From the NCBI GenBank assembly GCA_029582165.1, contig CM055869.1:5240425-5304424 (forward strand): a stretch of DNA of 64,000 bases, read 5' to 3'. The position numbers were made by a program, and so were the translations under genes. Shown in pieces: positions 22,609 through 33,375 of the stretch. The DNA comes from Portulaca oleracea. Taxonomy: Eukaryota > Streptophyta > Magnoliopsida > Caryophyllales > Portulacaceae. Within the stretch, counting starts at the first letter, position 1; each line of letters starts with the position of its first letter. The notes below the pieces were generated by a model. The model had not been told where the DNA came from, did not search any database, and saw only the letters and a list, made by a program, of their open reading frames with translations.

Positions 22609-23080
22609 CCTTCGACTCCCCGGAGTTCTCCCCCGCCTCACCAAAATCCTCGTCGGAAGAGGACAGATTCGACAATCCCCGCTTATCCTTCTCCTCCACC
22701 GTCTCGTCTTCTTCTTCCGACGCCCCTCCACCACGTTTGTCGAAGGATTTCAAGTTATGGCTGGTGGCGCCGACATCTATCAGCGAGCACCGGCGGCAAC
22801 TCTTGAAGAGGATGGCCCTCAATTCCGGCACGGAGCTCCTCTGTTAAGACTTTCAACGATCACCACCACCACGATGTGCAACTTCCAACGATCACCACCA
22901 CCACGTTGTGCCGCCTGCGAATCCGCCATCGACAAGTTACTAAACCTAGTCAACTTCCCTCCTCCCCCAGCGACCCTACTGCGTACTACATCATTCCACC
23001 CTCTCCGTGGCCGCTCTTAAAGCTCTCATCCTTACTGTTGTTGTTACCACCGCCTCGTCGAAGCTTATCGACCTCCCATT
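22609..23080. other. Proline/serine-codon-rich segment, unrecognised
   Basis: GC-richer DNA with open frames on both strands: plus 22553-23020 and 22876-23175, minus 22529-22831, the latter with an acidic segment SSSDEDFGEAGENSGESKG. It interrupts the similarity between the two duplicates, suggesting an insertion or captured gene piece. No start, splice structure or family could be established. Confidence 0.3.
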
Positions 23081-23084
23081 GTTC

Positions 23085-23665
23085 ACTTGGAAGATATGTA
23101 TCATTCACTAACACATTTAGATTGTTCACTAGATACGTTGTGATTAGGGAGAATTATGGCGGTGCTCACTCCTAAAAAGGTCATTGTTCACTCGTAAATT
23201 GACATGATGGATACGGCCTGTCATCGTCAATTTCATTGTTGAGCCTATTTGTTGGGATTGTTCACTGCATACATTGTAATAGTTAATCAGATAATAAATG
23301 GTTGTTCATTATAAATGCTTCCATTGTTCACTATGTTATTGTTCAATGTACATGACTCTATGTTGTCCGCCATATATATTATCATTGTTCATCTTATACT
23401 AGAAGTGAACAACATTAAATGAGTCATTGAACAACACTTTCAATGACTTCTAATGATAGAAATTTTGTCTCATAAAAATATTATCAATTAACAATTAATT
23501 TTATGACTGAACAATCATAATATTTGAATTGAACAAAATTATCTTAAAAGAGATGTTATGACAAACAATGAACAACGTAGTTGAAGTAAGTGAACCACAT
23601 AGTTGAAGTAAATGAACAACGTTGTTGGAGTCAGTGAACAATGCAGTAATGAACATCTTGAAGTT
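23085..23665. repeat. Interspersed ATTGTTCACT / GTGAACAA repeat cluster
   Basis: Short words (a)ttgttcact occur at about 23075, 23105, 23125, 23180, 23250, 23300, 23325 and 23380. They switch to the inverse form (gtgaacaa, tgaacaacg) at about 23405, 23430, 23505, 23560, 23610 and 23635. The block is thus a large, very loose palindrome centred near 23400, with ttgaagtaa(g/a)tgaac repeats in the right half. Likely part of a non-autonomous transposon; type unknown. The segment ends near gagatccgccacta (23875), which resembles a hAT right end. Confidence 0.5.
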
Positions 23666-23879
23666 GATAACTGTTTGACTTGATAACCGCAACATTGATA
23701 ACCGTTGTTGTAATTTAAAAAAAAAATATCCGACATGGCGCCATGTCATCTCCAGGAGCATACAATAATTTGGATCAAGATTGTGTTTTAATGTAATTAA
23801 TAGATGACATAATTAATACACTTTTTTTTAATTAAATAGATAACAATGTACTGACCACTTTAATCAAAAAGTCGAGATC

Positions 23880-26097
23880 CGCCACTAACAGTGATTGATA
23901 TGTTCTATCTTACTCACACTATTTTCTTTAAAAATTCATATATTAGTAATTAATGTGATTGATATGACTTAATTTACACAAAAAGAAAAATCAGATATAT
24001 TGTAACTACTATAATATAGATATAGATATTATATTTATAGAATTCAATTCTATTTTTTCAATTTTAGTATATAATAATATAGGTTTGGCCACTTAATAAC
24101 TGTCTTGTATTAGAACTCATCTATTTTATATTGTAACTCATTATAATTTGTGAATAATTAACAGTCAAAATTTAGTCAACGGATAAACATTTTGGGACAG
24201 AGATAGTATCTATTCTATACCTTATAGATTTGTTTCCTTTGACTTGCACGGGAGCAAATTTCGGACTTTACTGCATTACAACCGTCAGATGCAATTCAAT
24301 ATATAATCATAGCCATCAATTTGTAATTACATGAAAAAATATTCTTAACTTCCTATAACAACTATTATTTACAAATGTAGTTATTCTTTAATTAGTAACC
24401 ACCATCTACTCTGCAGCCATGCACCCTAACTCTATCTCTCTATAAGTTTTCCAGGACACCACATGATACATGAATTATAGCTAAATGTAATTACATTATT
24501 TATTGCATTATTTGTTATAGCTAAATGTTCACAATGATAGTATTTTCGCATGTACTCGATTTTTTTTATTGGATAAATTTGTGTATTTGAGTCGAACAAA
24601 ACTTTGTCAACTTTAAGTGACTTCCCTTCCTCCTGGCCATTGATTACATGTTGTCACTAATTAATCTCAACTGTTAGATTTATGTTTGATAAAATTTTGC
24701 CAAATCCACCTACATCATCTTCATACCCCTCTCTCTTCCTTCAACCTTCAGACCCATTCATTCATTCATCCATCTTTTTCCTTTCCTTTTTTTTTGTAAA
24801 TATATTTTTTTTATTGGAATACTCATTCATTCATGGATTTGATTGGTAATTATAATACAGAGTTCACCTTACTACATATGTGTTGCATATATTTAAAAGG
24901 TTACAGTGATAGTACGTAATTCACATAATAATCATGTATAATATGACCTTCCTTCGATTATTTTCATCGTCAAAAGTTTGATTGTAATTTTTTAATATAT
25001 ATAATGATTCATGACATCAAATTAATATAACTAGATTTGTAATAAAAATTAATATTAAAAAATTATGAAATTTGAATTTTTTTTAATAAATAATATGTTA
25101 TGTGATAAATTGTTGAGTAAAGATGAACCTTGAAAAGCATGAATGCCAATTATTTTTGGACGGAAGGAGAATTTACGTTATGCATACACTTTGATCCCCA
25201 TAACTGAATTTGTGCACCCATTTTCTACTCTTTTTTTTTAATTATAAGAAATCTAGAATGCGTTGGCCATATTAAAAATTACAAATGACACTTTAATCGA
25301 GTGAAACTCATCGATATTGGCATGGAAGTAAGTCATTTTTTGATGGAGTGGATATTTATGTTATGCATACACTTTTATCCCCCATTGCTTACTTTGTGCA
25401 TCCATTTTCCACTTTTTTTTTAATTATAAGAAGTCTATAATGTGTTGGTAATACTCCATTCGACAGATAAAGTGGGCATGAAGGAGCATTGTTTTGGCTA
25501 AGCTTGAAGTCAATTAAAAGGAAAACCAAAAGAACAAATTATATGTCATTCGACAGGTTTGAATCTAGAACCTGGAACGTGTCGAACTTGGAACCTATCA
25601 AATAGGTCCGACTTATACCTGGAACCTTACAATGAGCTTAGTACGTACCAATGAGCTTGCATCATTTTTTGATTACTAAGCATGTGGTATCGATGTCATG
25701 TCAATTTTCTACGAGCTGAATTTGGTGCAGACTTAGTCTGGGAAAACATGATAAAACTTCAGTTTATTGTTGGTTAAAAAGTCAATTTGGATTATTTTCA
25801 ATCATAAATCCCATATAACTGATTATTTATCTCCAAAAATATTATTTTATATCACCTTGATATATTATTAAAATCAAATCAAACAACAGTTAAGTTCTTT
25901 TTAATTTATCACAGCGCAACACGCGGATATTTACTAGTATAATTGATGCCGAATTAGTTACCGGTTGTAAGCTGCAAATAGTTGGCTATTATTCACTATT
26001 GTGTCAAGTCTTCAATATAACAGTACTATATCATATACATAATTTTGTTTTAAAGGAAAAACCCACCAAAAACAAACAATATTAGAAGGTAGTATTG
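23880..26097. other. Transposon-derived intergenic DNA between the duplicates
   Basis: No gene. Contains a truncated Stowaway-like piece (24070-24215), two related ~110-bp stretches (25130-25270 and 25325-25450: tttatgttatgcatacactttgatcccca-like, then ttttttttaattataagaa) and a candidate Helitron 3' end (gcgcaacacgcggatatttactagt at 25913-25938: a short GCG/CGC stem, then CTAG before T). Typical Helitron insertion is between A and T. A convincing 5' TC end was not fixed; atctctctataag near 24433 is one candidate. Confidence 0.4.
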
Positions 26098-26281
26098 AAC
26101 TTTGACATTAATGGGGGCAGGAAATGTCTACTGTTTTTTGGGTCAATACCTGCCCTTTGTTTATCTCATAAGTCATGATTCATTTATTTATTTATTTATT
26201 TATTTCTTCTTACAAAATCAGAATGGATATCAATCCTCTTTATTATTTCGGGCAGTTAAAGAGTGGATATAATAATAATAA

Positions 26282-27413
26282 GGGTGATGATACGTGTCAT
26301 GGGGCAAGACACTGCTTAAGTGTGTTGTTTTTTATAAAATTAATATTTATTATCATTTTTAATCATAATTTTTTTCACAGATACTATTAATTATCAATTA
26401 TAAAAATTTGGAATATGTTGGCTACGCCAACAATTAAAATTGACACCCTAACAAATGAACTACATCAATTAGGCATATTTTAAACGTATTTTTGTAAAGG
26501 GAATTGATATAGTGAGAAGAATGATTTTGTGAGAAGAAAAGCATAGCAAATCATAACCATTGACTCCAAGATCAAGGGTGAATATTAATCTTGCTTTTTC
26601 TTTTTTTTGGTTGGGAAAATGTGACTAATAAATGCTACAATATTTTTCTTTTTTTTTTTTTGTTGGCTAGGAAAAAAAACAATTAATGCAGTGTGATTTC
26701 CAATGACATGCTAATTAATTCGCAGCTCTAGAAAACTCAGAATGAACATCAACTATACCCAGAATGAACATCAACTATACCCAGAATGAACATCAACTTT
26801 ACCATAAATGAACGTCAACTATACCATAAATGAACACCACATATACCCAGAATGAACATCAACTATACCATAAATGAACGTATAGAATAGTGACGTTTGT
26901 TTATGGTATAGTTGATGTTCATTCCGGGTATATGTGGTGTTCATTTATGGTAAAGTTAATGTTCATTTTGAGTATATTTGATGTTCATTCTGAGTTCTCT
27001 AGAGCTGCAAATTAATTAGCATGTCATTGAAAATCACACTACATTAATTGCTCTCTTTTTCCTAGCCAACAAAAAAAAAAAGAAAAAGGTTGCAGTATTT
27101 ATTATTCACATTTTCCCAACAAAAAAAGAAAAAGAAAAAAGCAAGATTAATACCCACCCTTGATCTTGGAACCAATGGTTATGATTTGCTTTGCTTTTCT
27201 TCTCACAAAATCTTTCTTCTCATTTTATCAATTCCCTTTTGTAAATTTGAAAAATATATAGATAATAATGTGATTTTATACCATTTATATACATTATTAT
27301 AGTTATAGAAGTAAATCATGTAATTTTCTTCCAATTTAATTTACAATTATATAAATTATATACAATGACAAGACACTTAATATGTGTCTTGCCCAAGACA
27401 TTTATCATTTTCG
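26282..27413. mobile_element. MULE-like element, 1132 bp, inserted in the S-protein promoter
   Basis: Flanked by the 9-bp direct repeat taataataa (26273-26281 and 27414-27422). The duplicate locus has that site once, uninterrupted (21223-21231), which confirms the insertion. The termini are related inverted sequences: gatgata..tgtcatggggcaagacac against, inverted, aatgataaatgtcttgggcaagacac. No coding. Older relatives lie near 19530, 20380 and 25260. It stops 119 bases before the ATG of the second S-protein gene, just upstream of the TATA box. Confidence 0.75.
26499..27236. mobile_element. Near-perfect palindromic element, 738 bp, nested in the MULE-like element
   Basis: Ends gggaattgatatagtga and its inverse, with arms of about 370 bp meeting near 26887. 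Flanked by the 9-bp direct repeat ttttgtaaa (26490-26498 and 27237-27245), present once in the related copy at 20458-20466. Each arm centre carries short tandem copies of agaatgaacatcaactatac and variants, so the whole RNA could fold into one long hairpin. No coding. The high arm identity suggests a recent insertion. Confidence 0.8.
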
Positions 27414-27459
27414 TAATAATAAATACGCACATACATTGAAGCCATCATATAGTACTGTG

Positions 27460-27466
27460 TATAAAA
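27460..27466 (+). promoter_or_regulatory. TATA box of proximal S-protein gene
   Basis: TATAAAA, 67-73 bases before the ATG at 27533, equivalent to 21258 in the duplicate. It survives downstream of the transposon insertion, so only the more distal promoter is displaced. Confidence 0.5.
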
Positions 27467-27532
27467 TCAGATAAAGAGAGGAAACCTTAACAATACATGA
27501 AACTCTAATTATAGATACATAATACCTCTCTT

Positions 27533-27946
27533 ATGGCCAAAGTACTGCTAGCCATCTTTGCTTTAACTTCCCATTTCACAATTCTACATTTTGTGGCAGG
27601 ATGGTCTCCACATCCTGAATATTATAGAGTGGCTGTTGAGAATAATGTGAGTAACAGCACTTTCTGGGTACATTGCAAGTCGGGCGATTTTGATTTGAAG
27701 GTTCACGAGGTTCCTCGAAATGGCAATTTCTCATGGGAATTTAAAACTAGCTTTTGGAAGCTGACTCTATACTTTTGTGGCCTTACATGGGATCATTATG
27801 GTCGCAAAACCTTCGACGTGTTTAGAGATACTAAAGCGTTTACTGATGCCCGTTGTAGCGAACATATTTGTCTTTGGAGAGGTCTTGATGATGGAATATA
27901 TTCATATAACAATAAGATGTACCAATGGGATAAGTATGTCATGTAG
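27533..27946 (+). CDS. S-protein homologue (PF05938), copy 2
   Basis: 137-residue single-exon protein, about 93% identical to copy 1, with the same signal peptide, four cysteines and sequons. Differences are scattered (for example D-to-G before NFSW, T-to-K in SFWKLTLYF, and DARCSEHIC for DSHCSGHIC) and do not touch the cysteines, so both copies look functional. Its upstream region beyond 119 bases is replaced by a transposon, so its expression may differ from that of copy 1. Confidence 0.9.
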   Translation: MAKVLLAIFALTSHFTILHFVAGWSPHPEYYRVAVENNVSNSTFWVHCKSGDFDLKVHEVPRNGNFSWEFKTSFWKLTLYFCGLTWDHYGRKTFDVFRDTKAFTDARCSEHICLWRGLDDGIYSYNNKMYQWDKYVM

Positions 27947-28545
27947 TATCTTTTTGACAGGGTTGTAACTTCGAGTATTGAATGATGATTTAAATAATTA
28001 TTTAGAATGTCTATGGCTCCATATTATTGAAATTGTTACAAATTTATATGTTATAAGTTCACTAATTTGTCAAATCAAGCACAAATCTACATGTTATTAT
28101 TTGATTCCATTCGTATGTTCCTTCCTCCACTTCCTCATCTTTGCAACCTGCCTTCAATCTTGTATTGTTTGAGCCAAACTTGGTTCATTCTCGGCTATTA
28201 CAGAATGTAAAAAACACAATTGATGGGCAATATATTCCAAATTCATCAACTGTCAGTCTGTTCACACAACTTTGACAGATATAAATCATTAAATCCCGAA
28301 AAAAACTGAATATATAGTACTGATCTGAAAGGACTGTCGGCGTACATATAAATGTTACAGCTGAAAAACTGAAATAATAGTTTCAGATCTGGCTTTTAGC
28401 ACTCTCACTAATCTGCACAGCCAAAAATGGCAGATACTACTTAGATGATATAACAGGTTGTTTGAGCATGTTACTGCATATGAACGGTTGCAAAGAGCAG
28501 TTCTACAAATAGCTCTGGCCAACAAAGCAAAATCGGCCTGTGACA

Positions 28546-31500
28546 TCAAACACCGAAAAGAGCCAGAAATGTTTTGACAAAAGAATATACAAGAGCACCG
28601 GTGAAAATGTAGCTGTCTGCCCTGTCTAATATGCCTCCTGCAATTAAAACCACACACATCATTTATGCCCAAATATAATTGGTCATACTTAAAAGACTGT
28701 CATTGAACCATTCCTTATACATTTGCCTTCCTCGTGGTTTAGATCTCATCAACCAAAAATCAAACCGCACAGGTTTCTAAAGTCCTTTTTTTTTCTGTTA
28801 TTTCCCCTGCACCAGGGGCAGAGGGCAGCACCAGGGCTAAATGTCAGCTTGACCCTTTTCCTCAGTAATAAATCCTAAATTTGTAGCTCATAGTAAGTTT
28901 CTGATATGATCTTAGACTGCCTAGGTAGTTGCAGTTCACCACTGTTATATGAGTTCAGTCATCCGGATCAGGATTACAACATACAGCTTAAACTACAGAT
29001 TAAGACAGTTTGAGCATTCGTGGTAATTGGTAAATGGAGCTCAAAAGAAAAATAAAAAAGTTTAGCACAAAACTGTAGTTCCTTACCATGTCCAGGTATA
29101 AGAGACCCAGAATCCTTCACCCCTGCATCACGTTTGATCACCGACTCCACAAGGTCGCCAATGAAAGACCCAAAGAAATTCAGAAACCCCAAAACAATTG
29201 CACTGGGTTTGCCATGTAGTAACAACAAAGCAATCAGATCTACGAGCGAAAGAACAGATGGGCACACACAATAAGGAGCCTCAATATGACATCTTAGAAT
29301 TATGTCTATGCACTCTCATCTTGTAGTTGTAGCCTATGTTACTCGGACTCGGGTACGCGTGTCCTTATCGGACACGGATACGGGTGTCGGACTCGGCTAT
29401 TTTAAAGAAATGTTATACATTTTCATTGTAATTTGAAGTGTCATATGTCGTACCCTTGTCCGGGTATCAAGGGTCCGACACAGGTACGGCAGGGAAAATG
29501 AAGAGTCGGAGAAACATAGGTTGTAGCATACTTGGCTACTTGCATCAACTTAATACAACATAAAAAGTTGCAATCTGTGGTAAAGCTTCAATAACCAGAA
29601 TATTGAGAACTAATACAAAGTCATGTAATAAAAAGACGGTATAGTTTACCTCAACAGAGATCTTGGCCAGCAAAGAATCTTAAAAAGTATGATTGAAGTG
29701 GCTACACAGCTAGCCAATCCAAAGACAGCTCCTTCCAATGTCTTTTTTGGGCTGATACTAGTCAAGGGTGTGCGGCCAAATGCCTGCGTTAGTTAAACAG
29801 TTTAATTAACTTGATAAATCAAAATATGCATTCTTCATTTCTTCAATTGAAACAAGTTCTTGCACAAGACCAATTGTGGAAAGGCATACATCAGTAAAGA
29901 AAGGAGATGTAAAAGCACATGGACATGAGAACCGTATCTTTGATTAGATCAGACCTATGCTTAGTTTTTGTCGGTCCACGCCCAAGATACAGAGGGTGGT
30001 AGGGGGAATTTTTTAAAAAGAAGATTAAGATGAATGGAAAGGCATTCAAAAATCAGAATATAATCATAGCTGAGCTGCATTTAGGGGAACAAAGGGTTAG
30101 AGCCGTAGGACAAAGCGAGGTCATCAGTTTGATGGAGTCAAAGTGTTTCATGATGAAAAAGAAAGGAGGAAAAAGAAAGGAGGTCCATGAACATAGTAAG
30201 TACATAAAAGCAATTTGCAATCTACAAAGGAACACAAGTTGGAATCAGCTAGACTCCAACAAATAAATTACTGGGGATTAACAGCCTACTTTAAGACTTT
30301 TGCAATAACAATTTACCTTGCCACCAATGAAAGCATATGTATCCGCAGCAACTATGCTACTGGCAGTTAGTAAGGTTGCCACCAGCCCCACAGTCCAATG
30401 AGCCAGGCCACCAAGAAGGAAAGGCCAGTTATATCCTATTTCTGACAACCAACGGCAAATCAGGTAGTGGTTTGTGGTGTAGAAGATGGTATATTAATCT
30501 ACATATTCTGTACTACTTCATATGGAGCACATCAAGTCATCATTACAACAAAACATAAAACCTAGTTGTGGTTAAGAAAGCAAAATCTCTTACATCCAGC
30601 GTACTTTAAAATAGTTTGAGTAGTTAAATACTTTAGAAACTCTTATTGCAACAGTTTCTTTTGGCCTATAAGCATTTGTGCATGTATTTGTTGCACTCTT
30701 AATACAATGCAATCAGATCTTATAGGGGAGGTGAATGCTTACTTGTATTCAAAACAGGAACATTCAAACAGCATCGAAGCTTGACCCAGAAACATGGCAG
30801 ATAACCACAATAAAACAACCCAAAAAAAGCACTGGTGAGCTGATGAAAACAAGGATCTCCTCTCTGTAAAAGCAATGCTATGACAGCAATGCATGCCGCA
30901 CAAGTCAAAGAAATATCAACATGACCGCCATATCTGCCAGCAAAGAAAAGGGAAAGGTAAGCCATCAATTACTCGTGCACCCTCCCAATCCACCCCAGGA
31001 AAAAAAAAAATAACAAAAGTAGAAAGGAGGCAAACCAACTGGGTAACCAGAAGAAACCACAGAATGAAAGAGCTCCGGCTCCTTTTGAAGGGAATAAAAG
31101 CAATATCTGAGCAAGAACGGACAAGTTCTGATTGAAATACACCCCAAGAAAAGTCCCAGCTAAGCAGAGCTGCAGGGTAGGTCAAATGTAGTAACCTGCC
31201 CTTGTAGAGAGGCTAGTTACTTTGAAAACCAGAAACAATTCACTATCTGTGAGTCCATAATAAGCACCACGGGAACATTTCGAGAGGCGTTTCTTCCTAA
31301 TGCAGTACGATACAAACTGGGAAAAGTTGCCCAAAATCAACTTTTATCAAAGCAGCATTATGATAATGTTCTTACATAGATAGGGAAGGAAAAGAGAAGT
31401 AACTAAGAGAGAGGGATGGAGGGAAATCTCTGAGGGAATAGACAAAAGTGGGGGCATAGCATGTCCCTGAAGAGCAAATGCGAAAGCAATCACAGATATT

Positions 31501-33375
31501 TGTTTTCAACTTCCAGTAATCATCAACCAATCATGATGGTTCTATTCATTTGGTCTTATTTTCTCCAAGCAGACCTATGATATTTTGGGCACAATTTTTG
31601 CAGCTCCATGAAAATTTATGGCTTTAAAGCTCCAGGGTTCCAACACGAAATTTCAGAAATCTACTATATTTCTAGTGCTCTCTGTGCATTTCCAAATTCC
31701 AAGCATATCCAAGCTGATCACACCAATAACCAAGTGACGAAATACACTTACTGAGATTCTTACTCAAATCATCTATTAAATATGGCAAACGGAGTTGGAA
31801 ACAAAGGAAAAACAACCAAATCAACCCAAAATGGAACAGAAGAATCAACATAACCTAAAGACTTTGTCCGTTCTCCTTTTCATTAATACCATTGAAGGTA
31901 GTCTATCAACGGAAATATTCCACAATGGATTTCGTTGAAATAGCTTGTGAGAAAATAAATAAATTGCACCCAAGAGAAGGAAAGTAAAGCTGAAATAGCA
32001 GGTCTTACAAGGTCCAAATAGGCATAAGACCACAAAGAAACGAGCAAAGTCCTGGAATATATGGAGGCAAAGTCACCCCAGCAGCGGTGCCAACTCCCTT
32101 GGCCAACTCAAAGTACTCCTGTGCAGCGATAAAAGCTGCAGCAGCAACAGCAACAGTGAAAACCCATCCTCCCATCAGTATAACACCACCACCTAAAATG
32201 CCAATCACCAGTCCAGACAATATTCTTTTCTGCAACTGTTTGGCATTACTTTGCTCTTCTTTGGAGGGTCTTTTCTGTCCAACAAATCGCAGCCTTCGTC
32301 AACTTCCTACAATAAACCCTTAACACTTGCAACAGAACAGACATAGTTGTGTGGTCCAAGAGGGAAAAAACATGTCTAGCAGACTTGTCAACTATATTTG
32401 AAATATTCTTCTGTTATGCAGTCAGAACGATTTGTAGCATACACACGACTATCTCAATGTCAAGCAAAAATTTTCAACATCCAAGGAATTGCAATGGCCT
32501 TCACTGTTATGGACATCGAACAGGAATTAAGTGTCCAGAACAGACAACTGATACACCAAGTTACTATCTTCAGAGTGGTATCAGTGACACATTGATACTA
32601 GCAGGACCTAATATATGTGACCCAACACCTGGAGTTCAATCTTTGTACTTCCAAAGTAGCAAGTGGGGAAAATCTAGTTTGATAACCTCATTCAAGTTCT
32701 TTAATCTTGCTCTTCTTCTCTTACACTTCTCGAACCTCTTAATGGGTAATATATACTTCTATAGATATGTACAATCCATAAAATAAGCCTTGCTTCCAAC
32801 ATATTCCATGTAGCAGCCACACCCAACATTTCAGCTCATGCATTACACTATCAAATCTTCTATCCCTATTCATTCATTGAATCATACACCTCTCTAGTTC
32901 ATTCATTCCCTCTAGTTAAGTTTCAATCTACAATGGTTCTCACATTTTCACAAAAAAGAAGTTGGATCAATGATGTATGGACAAATGCAAAGCATGCCAT
33001 ATTGAGATTGTCAAAGTTTTTCTTGGTGATGCACTTCAGCACTTCTATGCAAACAGCATACAATGGCACAACAAAACCAACCAAAACCACACACAAGTAA
33101 ATGAAAGAAGTACCAACCTTCTCGACCTCCCCGCCGTCAACTCCTTCCGAATCAGCTCTTGCCAAAGCCAAAATTATTCGATGACAGGGAAGTATTTCTT
33201 TACGAATCCAATGAAACCGAGCTGAACCATCACTAATCAATCTGCTGTTTAATTTGGCAGTTGCATAGCACAGTCTTTGGGGTTTTGTGAAAGGGAAAGA
33301 CTGTAAGAATGGATGACCAGAAGCTACAGAAGGAGAGCTTAAACAGCAACTTTCCATCCGGAGTTGTAAAGCCAT
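28546..33375 (-). CDS. CDS4/5: Phosphatidate cytidylyltransferase (CDP-diacylglycerol synthase), plastid type
   Basis: Seven exons on the minus strand: 33375-33118, 32274-32009, 30933-30743, 30435-30317, 29783-29650, 29202-29087, 28637-28546. All junctions are GT-AG and in phase, giving 391 residues. Start is ATG at 33375 (the frame continues upstream only to a TTG). Residues 1 to ~86 are Ser/Leu/Arg-rich with few acids, a likely plastid transit peptide. The rest is hydrophobic with several membrane segments ([52 protein letters not shown]). The CdsA signature is intact across exons 6-7: [14 protein letters not shown], then [12 protein letters not shown]. It makes CDP-diacylglycerol from phosphatidate and CTP for phosphatidylglycerol synthesis, by family in the plastid. 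Its last exon was copied to 22323. Confidence 0.93.
29333..29520. mobile_element. MITE in intron 5 of the CDP-diacylglycerol synthase gene
   Basis: 188 bp with inverted ends cctatgttactcggactc and gagtcggagaaacatagg, flanked by direct ttgtag (29327-29332 and 29521-29526). GC-rich with repeated gtccgacac/cggacacgg words. Intronic and away from splice sites, so probably harmless. Confidence 0.65.

Larger units (their letters stand above)
26098..28868. repeat. Segmental duplication, proximal copy (pairs with 20966-22608)
   Basis: Direct copy of the distal unit. It holds the second S-protein gene and the genuine last exon of the CDP-diacylglycerol synthase gene, so this is the parental location and the distal unit is the derived one. 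It is interrupted at 26282-27413 by a transposon absent from the other copy. Confidence 0.85.

Noticed and set aside
22529..22831. Acidic 100-residue minus-strand frame as a real gene
   Set aside because: The frame crosses the breakpoint of the segmental duplication and lacks start context or exons; kept only as an unrecognised segment.
31040..31170. Exon-like segment on the minus strand in intron 2 of the CDP-DAG synthase gene (good acceptor ctgcag, hydrophobic reading)
   Set aside because: Direct joining of exon 2 (ends 32009) to exon 3 (starts 30933) is in phase and matches the family sequence without a gap; including the segment would add foreign residues.
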